A stretch of 64,000 bases of DNA. It comes from Mesorhizobium sp. (lineage in GTDB: Bacteria > Pseudomonadota > Alphaproteobacteria > Rhizobiales > Rhizobiaceae). The stretch lies in the NCBI RefSeq assembly GCF_004963255.1, contig NZ_SUGA01000010.1:62001-126000 (forward strand). Reading direction: 5' to 3'. Positions 25,792 through 34,872 of this stretch are shown piece by piece. The position numbers were made by a program, and so were the translations under genes. Numbering within the stretch: position 1 is the stretch's first letter; each line of letters opens with the position of its first letter. The notes below the pieces were generated by a model, which saw only the letters and a program-made list of their open reading frames with translations, was not told the origin of the DNA and made no database searches.

Positions 25792-26219
25792 CGCTGCCGG
25801 TTCCAAGGCCAGGTCTTGTCATTCGCTATAGTTTTCTTTGGAGTACCGAACATGACCGGGGCGGTATCGAAGGCGCGAAGGATCGCCCCTGCGCGATCGT
25901 TGTCGCTACGCCACGCGATGCGGACGGTCACATCCACACCATAGTCGCACCGATTACCCATAGCCCGCCACCGGACAATTCCGCGTCGATCGAGATTCCG
26001 CCGACAGTGTGCCGGGCCCTTGACCTCGACGGCGGCCGGCATTGGCTGCGCCTTGATGAATTGAACCGGTTCCTTTGGCCCGGCTACGATGTTCGACCGC
26101 GTTCCGACGGCAGTTACGCCTATGGAATGCTGCCGCCGGCTTTGTTCGAGCAACTGCGCCGAGGGATTTTGCAGCTTCAGCAGACGCGCAAGACCCGGGT
26201 TGTCAGCCGCGACGATTAA
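25788..26219 (+). CDS. PemK/MazF-like toxin
   Basis: A 143-residue protein. The opening PRPGLVIRYSFLWSTEHDRG followed by KDRPCAIVVA resembles the PxPGxVixx and RPxxVV strands of PemK/MazF endoribonucleases, and APITHSPP and HWLRLDELNRF fit later strands of the fold. It starts with GTG overlapping the antitoxin stop. The inferred activity is mRNA interference; the sequence is diverged enough that this remains a fold-level call. It lies alone with its antitoxin between divergent metX and co-directional hisC. Confidence 0.7.
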   Translation: MTLPVPRPGLVIRYSFLWSTEHDRGGIEGAKDRPCAIVVATPRDADGHIHTIVAPITHSPPPDNSASIEIPPTVCRALDLDGGRHWLRLDELNRFLWPGYDVRPRSDGSYAYGMLPPALFEQLRRGILQLQQTRKTRVVSRDD

Positions 26220-26411
26220 CGCCGTGCCCGGCTGGAGCGCGGTGTCGAAACGCGTCCGGGCCACGCGCTTCAAGCCCTTGTTTTAATGCGTGTCGTTGTC
26301 CCGGAAACCGCGGCACACTTCGCGGCGATATGCAGTAGGCCTCTCGACATTGCCGATCACGGCTTGTATTTCCGCTGCGGCCTTCAAAGGCCCTCTCGAC
26401 GGATTTGTGAC

Positions 26412-27515
26412 ATGAAGCAGGATCAGCCCCGTCCGACGCCCCGCGCGGGCATCATGGACATCGAGGCCTATGTGCCGGGAAAAAGCACCGCGCCGGCCGG
26501 CGTGACGAAAGTCTACAAGCTGTCGTCGAACGAAAACCCGCTCGGCCCCTCGCCGAAGGCGATCGAGGCCGCGCGCGAGGTGGCGGCGAAGCTCGACGTC
26601 TATCCCGACGGGACCGCCCGGCGGCTGCGCGAGGCGATCGCCGAGGTGCATGGGCTGAACCCGGCGAACATCATCTGCTCCAACGGCTCGGACGAAATCC
26701 TGGGGCTTCTGGCGCAGACCTATCTGGCACCTGGCGACGAGGCCGTGTTCACCGAACACGCTTTCATGGTCTACAAGATCTACATCCAAGCGGCGGGCGC
26801 CAAGCCGGTGGCGGTGAAGGAAACCGACGAGCGCGCCGATGTCGACGCGATCCTCGCCGCGGTCACGCCCAAGACGCGTATCGTGTTCCTTGCCAATCCG
26901 AACAATCCGACCGGCACCTACCTGCCATTCAGCGAGGTGCGGCGGCTGCATGCCGGCCTGCCGAAGAACGTCCTTCTGGTGCTTGATGCGGCTTACGCCG
27001 AATATGTGCGGCGCAACGACTATGAAGCCGGCATCGAGCTTGCCGGCAGCGCCGAGAACGTGGTGATGACGCGCACCTTCTCCAAGCTCGGCCTTGGCGG
27101 CGCGCGCGTGGGCTGGATGTATGGGCCGGCGCATATCGTCAATGCCATCAACCGCATTCGCGGCCCCTTCAACGTCAACGCTACCGCGATCGAGGCCGGC
27201 ATCGCCTCGATTCGCGACCGCGCCCATATCGAGCGCAGCGTGACGCATAACGAGAAATGGCTGGGCTGGCTCAGCGCGGAGCTCATCGGGCTCGGCCTGC
27301 GCGTCACGCCCAGCGTCGGCAATTTCGTGCTGATCCATTTTCCCGACGACAGGAAGCATTCGGCTGCGGCTGCGGACGATTACCTGAGCGCCCGCGGCTA
27401 TATCCTGCGCCGCGTCACCGGCTACGGTTTTCCCAACGCGCTGCGCATGAGCGTCGGCACAGAGGAAGCCAACCGCGGCGTCATCGATGCGCTGAAGACC
27501 TTCCTGAAAAGCTAG
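26412..27515 (+). CDS. hisC: histidinol-phosphate aminotransferase
   Basis: A 367-residue PLP-dependent class I/II aminotransferase. The substrate-binding [14 protein letters not shown], the NPNNPTG loop and the Schiff-base lysine in TFSKLGLGG (Lys225) are all present. In rhizobia this gene sits next to tyrC and the enzyme may serve both histidine and tyrosine/phenylalanine synthesis. The ATG at 26412 is preferred; the longer reading adds about 40 residues with no homology. tyrC starts 5 nt after the stop, so they form an operon. Confidence 0.94.
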   Translation: MKQDQPRPTPRAGIMDIEAYVPGKSTAPAGVTKVYKLSSNENPLGPSPKAIEAAREVAAKLDVYPDGTARRLREAIAEVHGLNPANIICSNGSDEILGLLAQTYLAPGDEAVFTEHAFMVYKIYIQAAGAKPVAVKETDERADVDAILAAVTPKTRIVFLANPNNPTGTYLPFSEVRRLHAGLPKNVLLVLDAAYAEYVRRNDYEAGIELAGSAENVVMTRTFSKLGLGGARVGWMYGPAHIVNAINRIRGPFNVNATAIEAGIASIRDRAHIERSVTHNEKWLGWLSAELIGLGLRVTPSVGNFVLIHFPDDRKHSAAAADDYLSARGYILRRVTGYGFPNALRMSVGTEEANRGVIDALKTFLKS

Positions 27516-27520
27516 ACACC

Positions 27521-28456
27521 ATGGCATCACCGATGTTCGAGAAAATAGCGCTGGTCGGCATCGGCCTGATCGGCTCGTCGCTCGCCCGCGTCATCCGCCG
27601 TGAAGGCCTGGCGCGTCATATCGCCATTGCGACGCGCAGCGCATCGACGCTGAAGCGGGCCGAGGAGTTGGGCCTTGGCCATTCCTACACGACGGAGGCA
27701 AAAGACGCGGTGCGCGATGCCGATCTCATCATCGTCTCGGTCCCGGTCGGCTCGTCGGGCGAGGTCGCGGCCGAGATCGCGCCGGCGCTGAAGAAGGGCG
27801 CCATCCTCACCGATGTCGGCTCGACCAAGGCTTCCGTCATCGCGCAGATCGAGCCGCACGTGCCGGAAGGCGTGCACTTCATTCCCGGACATCCGCTGGC
27901 CGGCACGGAAAAGTCCGGACCCGATGCGGGCTTTGCCGATCTCTTCGAGAACCGCTGGTGCATCTTCACGCCGCTGCCGGGCACCGATCCCGCCGCGCTC
28001 GAGACGCTTTCGGAATTCTGGCGCCGCTGCGGCTCCAACATCGATACGATGGACCCGCAGCATCACGACATGACCTTGGCGATCGTGTCGCACCTGCCGC
28101 ACATCATCGCCTACAACATCGTCGGCACGGCGGACGATCTGGAAGCGGTGACCAAGAGCGAGGTCATCAAATATTCCGCCTCCGGTTTCCGCGATTTCAC
28201 CCGCCTTGCCGCCTCCGATCCGACGATGTGGCGGGACGTGTGCCTGCACAACAAGGACGCGATCCTGGAGATGCTGGCGCGTTTCTCGGAGGATCTGGCC
28301 TCGCTGCAGCGGGCGATCCGCTGGGGCGATGGCGAAAAGCTCTTCGACCTCTTCACCCGCACCCGTGCCATCCGCCGCTCGATCATCGAGGCCGGCCAGG
28401 ATATCGACGTACCGGATTTTGGCCGGCAGGCGGTCGAGCATCCCAAAGGGAACTGA
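27521..28456 (+). CDS. tyrC: prephenate/arogenate (cyclohexadienyl) dehydrogenase
   Basis: A 311-residue TyrA-family dehydrogenase. The Rossmann loop GIGLIG is at residues 13-18, and HPLAGTEKSGPDAG is the conserved substrate-side loop; DPQHHDMTLAIVSHLPH is the dimerisation-domain signature. It converts prephenate or arogenate with NAD(P) in tyrosine synthesis. No chorismate mutase domain is fused. It follows hisC by 5 nt. A palindromic repeat element begins within two bases of its stop and separates it from the convergent PfkB gene. Confidence 0.94.
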   Translation: MASPMFEKIALVGIGLIGSSLARVIRREGLARHIAIATRSASTLKRAEELGLGHSYTTEAKDAVRDADLIIVSVPVGSSGEVAAEIAPALKKGAILTDVGSTKASVIAQIEPHVPEGVHFIPGHPLAGTEKSGPDAGFADLFENRWCIFTPLPGTDPAALETLSEFWRRCGSNIDTMDPQHHDMTLAIVSHLPHIIAYNIVGTADDLEAVTKSEVIKYSASGFRDFTRLAASDPTMWRDVCLHNKDAILEMLARFSEDLASLQRAIRWGDGEKLFDLFTRTRAIRRSIIEAGQDIDVPDFGRQAVEHPKGN

Positions 28457-28457
28457 T

Positions 28458-28574
28458 ATTCAGGTGAGGCCGGCCTGCGAATGCCGGCTTCCTGCGCTTC
28501 CGGTGCTCACGTACTTAAGTACGCTCCGCTCCGGTTCTCGGAAGCCACCATTCTCGAATCGGCCTGACCTGAAT
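28458..28574. repeat. 117-bp palindromic repeat element, copy 1
   Basis: Outer arms of 15 bases (28458-28472 and 28560-28574) match as an inverted repeat at 14 of 15 positions. Inside are a second pair of arms ending GGCTTCC/GGAAGCC and a centre with the perfect palindrome GTACTTAAGTAC. It fills nearly the whole gap between the convergent tyrC and PfkB stops. A second copy lies at 38841-38958. Confidence 0.9.
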
Positions 28575-28575
28575 C

Positions 28576-29520
28576 TCAGCTCCCTTTGCCTTCTCTGGCT
28601 GGCGGCCAGTGCGTTGCCATCATGGCGAGCGTCTCGGCTCTGTCCGGCGCGCCCAACCTGCCGCCGAAGCGCAGGCATTTGAGCGCGGCTGCGGCGCTGG
28701 CGAAGCGGAGGGCCTCTGCCATCGGCATGGCTTCGGCGAGGCCGACGGCAAAGGCGCCGTGGAAAACGTCGCCGGCGGCGAGCGTATCCACCGCCTTGAC
28801 CTTCGGTGCCTCGACATGGCGCACGCGTCCGGTCGCCCGGTCGTGCCACCAGGTGCCGGCCGCGCCGCCGGTCACCGCGACGAAGGCATCGGTGCGCGAG
28901 GCAAGGTCGGCGCAGGCGCTTTCCGGGTCGAGCGCATGGCCGCAGACGATGCGCGCCGCAGGCTCGGACGCGACGATATGCGAGGCCAACGGCAGAAGCC
29001 GCTCCAGCACCTCGACGGGTGCTGTATCGGCATCCAGGATCGCCGGACGGCCGATCGATCGGGCCGCGCTCAGAGCGAGCGCCGCCGCGCTCGGCCAACG
29101 AACGTCCACCAGCACGGTATCGAAGCCGGAGAGGTCGGCGAGCGGCAGCGTTTCAGGATCGGCCTGCGCCTTCTTGTCGTAGAAGGGGACGATGATGCGC
29201 TCGCCATGCGCATCCACCACGATCGCGGCCAGCGCCGAACGCGCGCCGGCAACACGGCGGATAAGACTGCAGTCGATGCCTTCGGCCTTGATGTCGGCGA
29301 TCAGCTGGTCGCCGACCGGATCGTCGCCCGCGCTTGCCCATAGCGAGACCTCGGCGCCGAGGCGATGCGCGGCGCAGGCGGCGCTCGTCGCCATGCCGGA
29401 AGCGATCTGGAGGCCGTCGCTGGCGATGAACTTGCCCTGATCGGCGGGCAGCGTCTCGACTCGGAGAATGGTGTCGAGGGTGAAGGCGCCGACGCTGAGC
29501 AGTCTGACCGGCTTCGCCAT
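28576..29520 (-). CDS. PfkB family carbohydrate kinase
   Basis: A 314-residue ribokinase-like kinase. The N-terminal GAFTLDTILRVETLP and IASGMATSAACAAHRLG motifs and the C-terminal active site DTLAAGD at 245-251 (catalytic Asp251) define the fold. The usual anion-hole GAGD reads AAGD here. Sugar specificity cannot be told. It starts 7 nt after the DUF2125 stop, so the two are probably co-transcribed. The stop lies beside a palindromic repeat. Confidence 0.88.
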   Translation of the reverse strand: MAKPVRLLSVGAFTLDTILRVETLPADQGKFIASDGLQIASGMATSAACAAHRLGAEVSLWASAGDDPVGDQLIADIKAEGIDCSLIRRVAGARSALAAIVVDAHGERIIVPFYDKKAQADPETLPLADLSGFDTVLVDVRWPSAAALALSAARSIGRPAILDADTAPVEVLERLLPLASHIVASEPAARIVCGHALDPESACADLASRTDAFVAVTGGAAGTWWHDRATGRVRHVEAPKVKAVDTLAAGDVFHGAFAVGLAEAMPMAEALRFASAAAALKCLRFGGRLGAPDRAETLAMMATHWPPAREGKGS

Positions 29521-29527
29521 CGTCGTG

Positions 29528-30526
29528 TTACTCGAGCGGCTTGATCTTGCCGAGCGGAATGAAGCCGAGCGAAGCCTTGCCCTTGACGATCTTCAGCGGC
29601 ATCGACGGTTCCTTCCCCAGCATCGCCAGGGCAGCAAAACCCTGCTCGATTTCGCTTTTATGCTCGGGAACCGCCCCGGCGAGGATGGCCGCCACCGCTT
29701 TCGGGTCCTTGAGCTTGATCATCAGGTCCCCGTCGACCAGCCCTTCCGCATCGACGGAGACCGGTCCTGATACGGTGATGCGCGCGGTTCCCGACGACAG
29801 GTCGAGTCTGGCGATCTCGATCGACTGGCCGCGCAGGCTTTTCGGGGGGGCCTCGATCAACGCCACGCCGTTCTTCAGCGTCACGTCGCCGCTGCCGTCC
29901 AGCGCCGGCAGCACGCGTCCCTCGATGGCATCCGCATTAATCTCCAGATCGCCGAAGCTGCCGACATAGTTGATGTCCTGGCCGGCTGGCTGCAATTGCC
30001 CGGCCGCCTTGCCGGCGCTGAACAGCTGCATCGGATCCGTGTCGTCCTGCGGGTCGGTCTGACCGTTCAGGCCTTCGGCCTGCAGCGAGACACTGCGCGG
30101 CAGCGGCCACCACACTTTGACATTGGCCTGCAACTGATCCCAGTCGATCCAGAGCGGCGGCATGCCGGGCGCCATCGTCCGCAGCGGCCCGCGCAGGTCG
30201 GCGACCGGCGACAAGAGGCCAGTGATGCCAGCGACGGCGTTGAAGCTCCCGGTTGAGGCGGCAACCTTCCGGGCGTCGTCCTCATAAGCGATGTTGTCGC
30301 AGGAGACCGTGAAGCTCATCGGATAACCGCTGACGGTAAGATTGGCGCAGCCGGCGGCGATGCCCTTGCTGCCCAGCTGCGCCACCGCCTGGTCGGCCTC
30401 GGTCTTGAGCCTTTCGGCGAGATAGAACCAGCCGCCGCTGTAGATGGTGAACAGCACGACGATGAACGCCGCAAGCCAGAACAGCCGGCGGCGGGGTTTG
30501 GGCGATCGCTCGTCACTTGACGTCAT
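29528..30526 (-). CDS. DUF2125 family envelope protein
   Basis: A 332-residue protein with one N-terminal membrane anchor (RRRLFWLAAFIVVLFTIYSG) and a large periplasmic domain. DUF2125 landmarks include CANLTVSGYPMSFTVSCDNI with two Cys that may form a disulfide, and the closing KIVKGKASLGFIPLGKI. The family is common in Hyphomicrobiales near tyrC and chaC (recalled); its function is unknown, although the repeated beta architecture resembles lipid- or membrane-associated proteins such as AsmA-like domains. Confidence 0.85.
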   Translation of the reverse strand: MTSSDERSPKPRRRLFWLAAFIVVLFTIYSGGWFYLAERLKTEADQAVAQLGSKGIAAGCANLTVSGYPMSFTVSCDNIAYEDDARKVAASTGSFNAVAGITGLLSPVADLRGPLRTMAPGMPPLWIDWDQLQANVKVWWPLPRSVSLQAEGLNGQTDPQDDTDPMQLFSAGKAAGQLQPAGQDINYVGSFGDLEINADAIEGRVLPALDGSGDVTLKNGVALIEAPPKSLRGQSIEIARLDLSSGTARITVSGPVSVDAEGLVDGDLMIKLKDPKAVAAILAGAVPEHKSEIEQGFAALAMLGKEPSMPLKIVKGKASLGFIPLGKIKPLE

Positions 30527-30642
30527 GCTGCGGCTCTCGTTAACCCCAGCGTGGAGGCGTTTGCTTCATGCAAACAAGCGGGGACAGAAGAAGTACTCTC
30601 CGGTGCGGTGTCGTTCACTCGAATGCGATCAGGCTTGGCGAT

Positions 30643-31164
30643 ATGGGCGATTTTTGGGTTTTTGGCTATGGGTCGCTGATCTGGCGGCCCGGATTCGCCC
30701 ATGTCGAGACGCGCCGCGCCCGGCTTTACGGCTATCGCCGCTCGCTTTGCGTCTATTCCTTCGTGCATCGCGGCACGCGCGGCCGGCCCGGCCTTGTGCT
30801 CGGCCTCGACCGAGGCGGCTCCTGCATCGGCCTCGCCTACCGAGTTCCCGGCAATCTGCGCGACGAGGTGCTCTCCTACCTGCGTGAGCGCGAGCTGGTG
30901 ACCAGCGTCTATCTCGAACGCGTGCTGGATGTCCGGCTGAATGGCGGCGGTTCGGTCGAGGCGGTCGCCTACATCGTCGACCGGCGGCATGAGCAATATG
31001 CCGGCGCGCTCGATGCCGGTCACGCAGCAAAAATCGTTCGCGGCGCCGTCGGCCAGTCGGGCCGGAATGAGGACTATGTCTTGAGCACGCTCGAGCACCT
31101 CGAGGCGCTCGGCATCCGCGATCACTGGCTGGAGGAGGTGGGCCGCAAGGTCGCGCCTTCGTGA
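30643..31164 (+). CDS. chaC: ChaC-type gamma-glutamylcyclotransferase
   Basis: A 173-residue enzyme that releases 5-oxoproline from glutathione or gamma-glutamyl peptides. The GYGSLIW motif is at residues 8-14, and the C-terminal GRNEDYVLSTLEHLEALGI is typical of ChaC. The catalytic Glu should be in the VYLERVLDV or EAVAY region; family alignment would be needed to fix it. The ATG at 30643 gives the standard N-terminus; the longer reading back to 30568 adds unrelated residues. It is divergent from DUF2125. Confidence 0.9.
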   Translation: MGDFWVFGYGSLIWRPGFAHVETRRARLYGYRRSLCVYSFVHRGTRGRPGLVLGLDRGGSCIGLAYRVPGNLRDEVLSYLRERELVTSVYLERVLDVRLNGGGSVEAVAYIVDRRHEQYAGALDAGHAAKIVRGAVGQSGRNEDYVLSTLEHLEALGIRDHWLEEVGRKVAPS

Positions 31165-31279
31165 GTGCTGGTCCGATCAAAAAGCAAAACCATGCCTTTG
31201 ACCTCGGCCGGCCACGACCTAGCTTACCGGCAACCCCGTCCCTGGGTATCAAGCCCTTCCATCATCACGGAGATCAGCC

Positions 31280-32227
31280 TTGCAGAAACGTCGTCTCGGT
31301 CGCACCGACCTTTCCATCGCGCCGCTGGTCCTGGGCGGCAACGTCTTCGGCTGGACTGCCGACGAGAAGACCTCCTTCGATCTGCTCGACCGGTTCGTCG
31401 GGGCTGGCCTGAACGCCATCGATACGGCCGATGCCTATTCGCGCTGGGTTCCCGGCAACAAGGGCGGCGAGTCGGAAACCATCATCGGCAATTGGATGAA
31501 GAGCCGCGGCAACCGCGACAAGGTGGTCATCATCACCAAGGTCGGCTCGGATATGGGCCAGGGTAAGCGCGACCTCTCCGCCGCTTATATCGAAAAGGCG
31601 GTCGAGGCATCGCTCAAACGGCTGCAGGTCGATGTCATCGACCTCTATCTGTCGCACTGGCCGGACCCGGCCACGCCTTACGAGGAAACGCTCGGCGCCT
31701 ATCAGCGCCTGCTGGAAAAAGGCAAGATCCGCTATCCCGGCTGCTCCAATCTCGATGCCGGCCAGCTGCGCGCGGCGCTCGACGTGGCCAGCCTGCGCAG
31801 CCTCCCGCGTTACGAGGTGCTGCAGCCTGAATACAATTTGTACGATCGCTCGTCGCTTGACGGACCGCTGCTCGATCTCTGCAAGGCCGAGGATATCGGC
31901 GTCATCACCTATTTCAGCCTGGCCAAGGGATTCTTGAGCGGCAAATACCGCAGCAAGGCCGATCTCGGGCAAAGCGCACGCGGCGAGGGTGTGGCCGGCT
32001 ACCTCAATGAGCGCGGCATGCGCATCCTTTCCGCGCTCGATGCCGTGGCCGAGCGCCATTCGGCCAAGCAGGCGGAAGTGGCGCTGGCCTGGATCATCGC
32101 GCGGCCGGGCATTACCGCGCCGATCGCCAGCGCCACCACGCCGGCCCAGATGGACAGCCTGATCCGCGCCGCATCGCTCACGCTTTCGGCGGACGATATC
32201 GCGGCGCTGGACCGGGCCAGCTCGTAA
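31280..32227 (+). CDS. aldo/keto reductase
   Basis: A 315-residue TIM-barrel oxidoreductase. Signature regions are MQKRRLGRTDLSIAPLVLGG, the catalytic-Tyr segment DTADAYSRW (Tyr53), KVVIITKVG with the active Lys, DLYLSHWPDP with the His, and a NADPH-phosphate region near TTPAQ at the C-terminus. The start is TTG with a GGAG site 9 nt upstream; no better in-frame ATG precedes the conserved strand. Family members reduce aldehydes and ketones; the physiological substrate is unknown. Confidence 0.9.
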   Translation: MQKRRLGRTDLSIAPLVLGGNVFGWTADEKTSFDLLDRFVGAGLNAIDTADAYSRWVPGNKGGESETIIGNWMKSRGNRDKVVIITKVGSDMGQGKRDLSAAYIEKAVEASLKRLQVDVIDLYLSHWPDPATPYEETLGAYQRLLEKGKIRYPGCSNLDAGQLRAALDVASLRSLPRYEVLQPEYNLYDRSSLDGPLLDLCKAEDIGVITYFSLAKGFLSGKYRSKADLGQSARGEGVAGYLNERGMRILSALDAVAERHSAKQAEVALAWIIARPGITAPIASATTPAQMDSLIRAASLTLSADDIAALDRASS

Positions 32228-32367
32228 GGCGTGTTGATCTTCGGGTGAGGCTGGCCTGATCCGAAACTCAATTCGCCTTAGCGCAGTCGACGCCTCGCAC
32301 GATCGTCCAAGACGGCCATGACGATCCTTCCTAAATCCCGTCGCATCGCGGCAGGAGGAGGATCGGT

Positions 32368-32988
32368 ATGGCTGGTGGTGTTCTGGGCGATGCACAGCCT
32401 TGGCAACAAGTGCTAGCGCTTGTCTTGGCAGCGACGGTCGTGATGGGCAGCCCCGGACCGGCGACGATCAGCGTGACCGCCGTCGGCGCGGCTTTTGGCC
32501 TGCGCCCCTCGCTGGGTTATACGTCTGGCGTGGTGCTCGGCACGATCGCCGTGCTTCTGGCGGTGGCGGCCGGAATTTTCGGCCTACTGGCCTCAGTGCC
32601 GGGAGTGGCGTCGGTGCTGGCGATCCTTTCGGCGGCCTACATCCTTTATCTCGCCTTCAAAATAGCGACCGCGCCGCCACTGGCCGAGCGCGGGAGCACG
32701 ACGACGAAGCCCGATTTTCTCGGCGGCTTCACGCTCGCGGTCGCCAACCCGAAGGCTTATGTGGCGATCGGCGCCGTGTTCGCCGGCGCCGCATCGCAGG
32801 CCGATAGGCTGGGCGTTTCCACCAGGCTGCTGGTGCTTGCCGCGATGATCGTCGCCATCCATGTGGTCTGGCTGCTCGCAGGAACGGCTTTCGCGCGCTT
32901 GCTGCGCCATCCGCTGGCGTCGCGGATCATCAATCTGGTGTTTGCCGGGACGCTGGTGCTGACGACTCTGCTGGCGGCCCTGCGGTAG
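32368..32988 (+). CDS. LysE family exporter
   Basis: A 206-residue membrane protein with six hydrophobic segments. The LysE/RhtB motif SPGPATISVTAVGAAFGLRP (about residues 28-47) and the later GFTLAVANPKAY are present. Members export amino acids or homoserine lactone-like compounds. A strong GGAGGAGG ribosome site precedes the ATG. It converges with plsC, only 4 nt between stops. A weak resemblance to the outer arm of the palindromic element lies in the 140-base gap upstream, near 32238-32260. Confidence 0.88.
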   Translation: MAGGVLGDAQPWQQVLALVLAATVVMGSPGPATISVTAVGAAFGLRPSLGYTSGVVLGTIAVLLAVAAGIFGLLASVPGVASVLAILSAAYILYLAFKIATAPPLAERGSTTTKPDFLGGFTLAVANPKAYVAIGAVFAGAASQADRLGVSTRLLVLAAMIVAIHVVWLLAGTAFARLLRHPLASRIINLVFAGTLVLTTLLAALR

Positions 32989-32992
32989 CCGA

Positions 32993-33787
32993 TCAGCTCT
33001 TGGGGGTTACGCCGAGCTCCGCCAGCCGCTTGACCGCCGTCGGCGGCATGGGCGGCGGGTTCGGCGCCTGAGCGGCCTCAACGAGCATCTGGTCGCAGGC
33101 GGCTTCGGTCTCGCCGATCAGCCGCCGCATGAATTCCTCCTTGCCGAGCCCTGGCGGGATCGGCGGCAGGAAGCGGGCCTTGATGGTGCCCGGATAGCGC
33201 AGGAACTTGCGGCGCGGCCAATAGAGGCCGGCGACATGGGCGACCGGCACCACGGGCACGCCCAGCTGCGTGTAGATCTCGACGATGCCGTATTTGTAGG
33301 ACGGCTCGGCGCCCGGCGGGCGGCGCGTGCCTTCGGGGTAGATGATGAGCTGGCGCGGATTGCGGTCCATCTCCTGCCTGGTCGCGACGACGACGGCCTT
33401 CAGCGCTTTCGAACGGCTGCCGCGGTCGACCGGGATCATGCGCATCTTCATGATGTACCAGCCGAAGAAGGGGATCCAGGTCAGCTCGCGCTTCAGGATG
33501 TAGAGCGCGTCGTCGAGATAGGGGAAGAAGGCGATCGCGTCCCAGAAGGACTGGTGCTTCGGCGCCAGGATGAAGGACCCTTCCGGCAGGTTCTCGACGC
33601 CTGTGATCTCGCTCTTCGTCGCGGCGATCTTGTCATAGAGCCACATCGAGGTGCGCGACCAGAATTTCGGCACGAACCAGGCACGGTGGCGCGGCGCCAG
33701 GAAATAGAAAGGCGTCCAGAAGATCATCTGGACGATCAGGCTGAGATAGAAGACGAAGTTGAACGCCAGCGAGCGGATGATGAGCAT
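32993..33787 (-). CDS. plsC: 1-acyl-sn-glycerol-3-phosphate acyltransferase
   Basis: A 264-residue membrane-bound PlsC enzyme that converts lysophosphatidate to phosphatidate. An N-terminal hydrophobic anchor precedes the catalytic HX4D motif HQSFWD at residues 78-83, and IYPEGTRRPPG near 150-160 binds the glycerol-phosphate. In many rhizobia it follows ftsE-ftsX-ydcF directly (recalled); here a LysR and flavin-fold pair separates it from ydcF. Confidence 0.93.
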   Translation of the reverse strand: MLIIRSLAFNFVFYLSLIVQMIFWTPFYFLAPRHRAWFVPKFWSRTSMWLYDKIAATKSEITGVENLPEGSFILAPKHQSFWDAIAFFPYLDDALYILKRELTWIPFFGWYIMKMRMIPVDRGSRSKALKAVVVATRQEMDRNPRQLIIYPEGTRRPPGAEPSYKYGIVEIYTQLGVPVVPVAHVAGLYWPRRKFLRYPGTIKARFLPPIPPGLGKEEFMRRLIGETEAACDQMLVEAAQAPNPPPMPPTAVKRLAELGVTPKS

Positions 33788-33868
33788 GCAAGGGGCCCGT
33801 GAGGAAGTGTGCGTTGGTTACACCAAGCGGCGGCAAAAAGGAAACGGCACGGTGGTCGAATGCCGGCC

Positions 33869-34774
33869 CTACAAAGACCTTGTCAGCCGCTCCTTCAGGC
33901 GCGGCGCGGCGAAATCGAGGAAGGCGCGCAGTTTCACCGGCAGCCGGCCCTGGCCGGCATGAACCAGGCTCACCGGCCAGGGCGGGGGCTCGAACGGCTC
34001 CAACACGACCCGCAGCGCGCCCGCGCGTACCGCAACATCCGCTTGGTAGGAGAGCACCTTCGTCAGGCCGAGCCCGGCAATCGCCGCATCGATCGCCGCC
34101 TCGGCGGTGTTGATCTGCAGGCGTGAGCGGACCGGGACCGTGGTTTCCGCCTTGCCCGCTCCGAAACTCCATGTCGCAGGCGCAGCGAGACCTTCGAAGG
34201 TGATGCAGCTGTGGCCGGCAAGCTCCGGCGGTTTCTCCGGCGTGCCATGCATGGCGAGATAAGCGGGGCTTGCGCAGACGATGCGGCGGATCGAGCCGAC
34301 GCGGATCGCAACCATGGCCGAATCCGGCAGCTCGCCGATGCGCAGGGCCAGATCGATATGCTCCTCGACCAATTGAGTGATCCGGTCCGACAAGGTCAGG
34401 CGGACGTCCACCTGCGGGTACAAGGCGAGAAAGTCGGTGATCACCGGCAGCACATGCAGGCGGCCGAAGACGACCGGCGCCGTGATGACCAGCTCGCCTG
34501 TCGGGCTCGAATATTCGCCGCCAGCGGTGCGCTCGGCCTCGTTCACCTCGTCGAGAATGCGGCGGCAGGCGATGACATAGGACTGGCCGGCATCAGTCAG
34601 CGCCAGGCGCCGCGTCGAGCGGTTGAGCAGGCGCGTCCCCAAGTGCTTCTCCAGCTCGGAGAGCTTTCTGCTGACGGTTGCCAGCGGCACGCCGGCGCGC
34701 CTGGCGGCGGCGGAAAGGCTGCCGGCCTCCGCAGTGGCGACGAACAGGGACATGGCGTCGAGGCGGTCCATCAT
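33869..34774 (-). CDS. LysR family regulator (divergent to a flavin-fold gene)
   Basis: A LysR-type regulator of about 301 residues. The N-terminal winged helix is clear (MSLFVATAEAGSLSAAARRA then GVPLATVSRKLSELEKHLGT), followed by the periplasmic-binding-protein-like effector domain. A start at 34774 or the adjacent ATG at 34771 is supported by an AGGAAGA site; the longer reading to 34813 lacks one. It is divergent from the pyridoxamine-oxidase-fold gene with about 98 bases between, so it probably regulates that gene and itself. Confidence 0.9.
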   Translation of the reverse strand: MMDRLDAMSLFVATAEAGSLSAAARRAGVPLATVSRKLSELEKHLGTRLLNRSTRRLALTDAGQSYVIACRRILDEVNEAERTAGGEYSSPTGELVITAPVVFGRLHVLPVITDFLALYPQVDVRLTLSDRITQLVEEHIDLALRIGELPDSAMVAIRVGSIRRIVCASPAYLAMHGTPEKPPELAGHSCITFEGLAAPATWSFGAGKAETTVPVRSRLQINTAEAAIDAAIAGLGLTKVLSYQADVAVRAGALRVVLEPFEPPPWPVSLVHAGQGRLPVKLRAFLDFAAPRLKERLTRSL

Positions 34775-34872
34775 TCTTCCTGAATATGGAAGGATAGGTT
34801 GCAGATATGCCATCTACATCCGATTTTCGGAAGAGACTATTTAACGTGCGATCCTGTCCGAGGAACGCCAGC

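Noticed and set aside
32238..32290. A possible third copy of the palindromic repeat
   Set aside because: Only about 20 bases resemble the left outer arm; no inner arms or centre are present.
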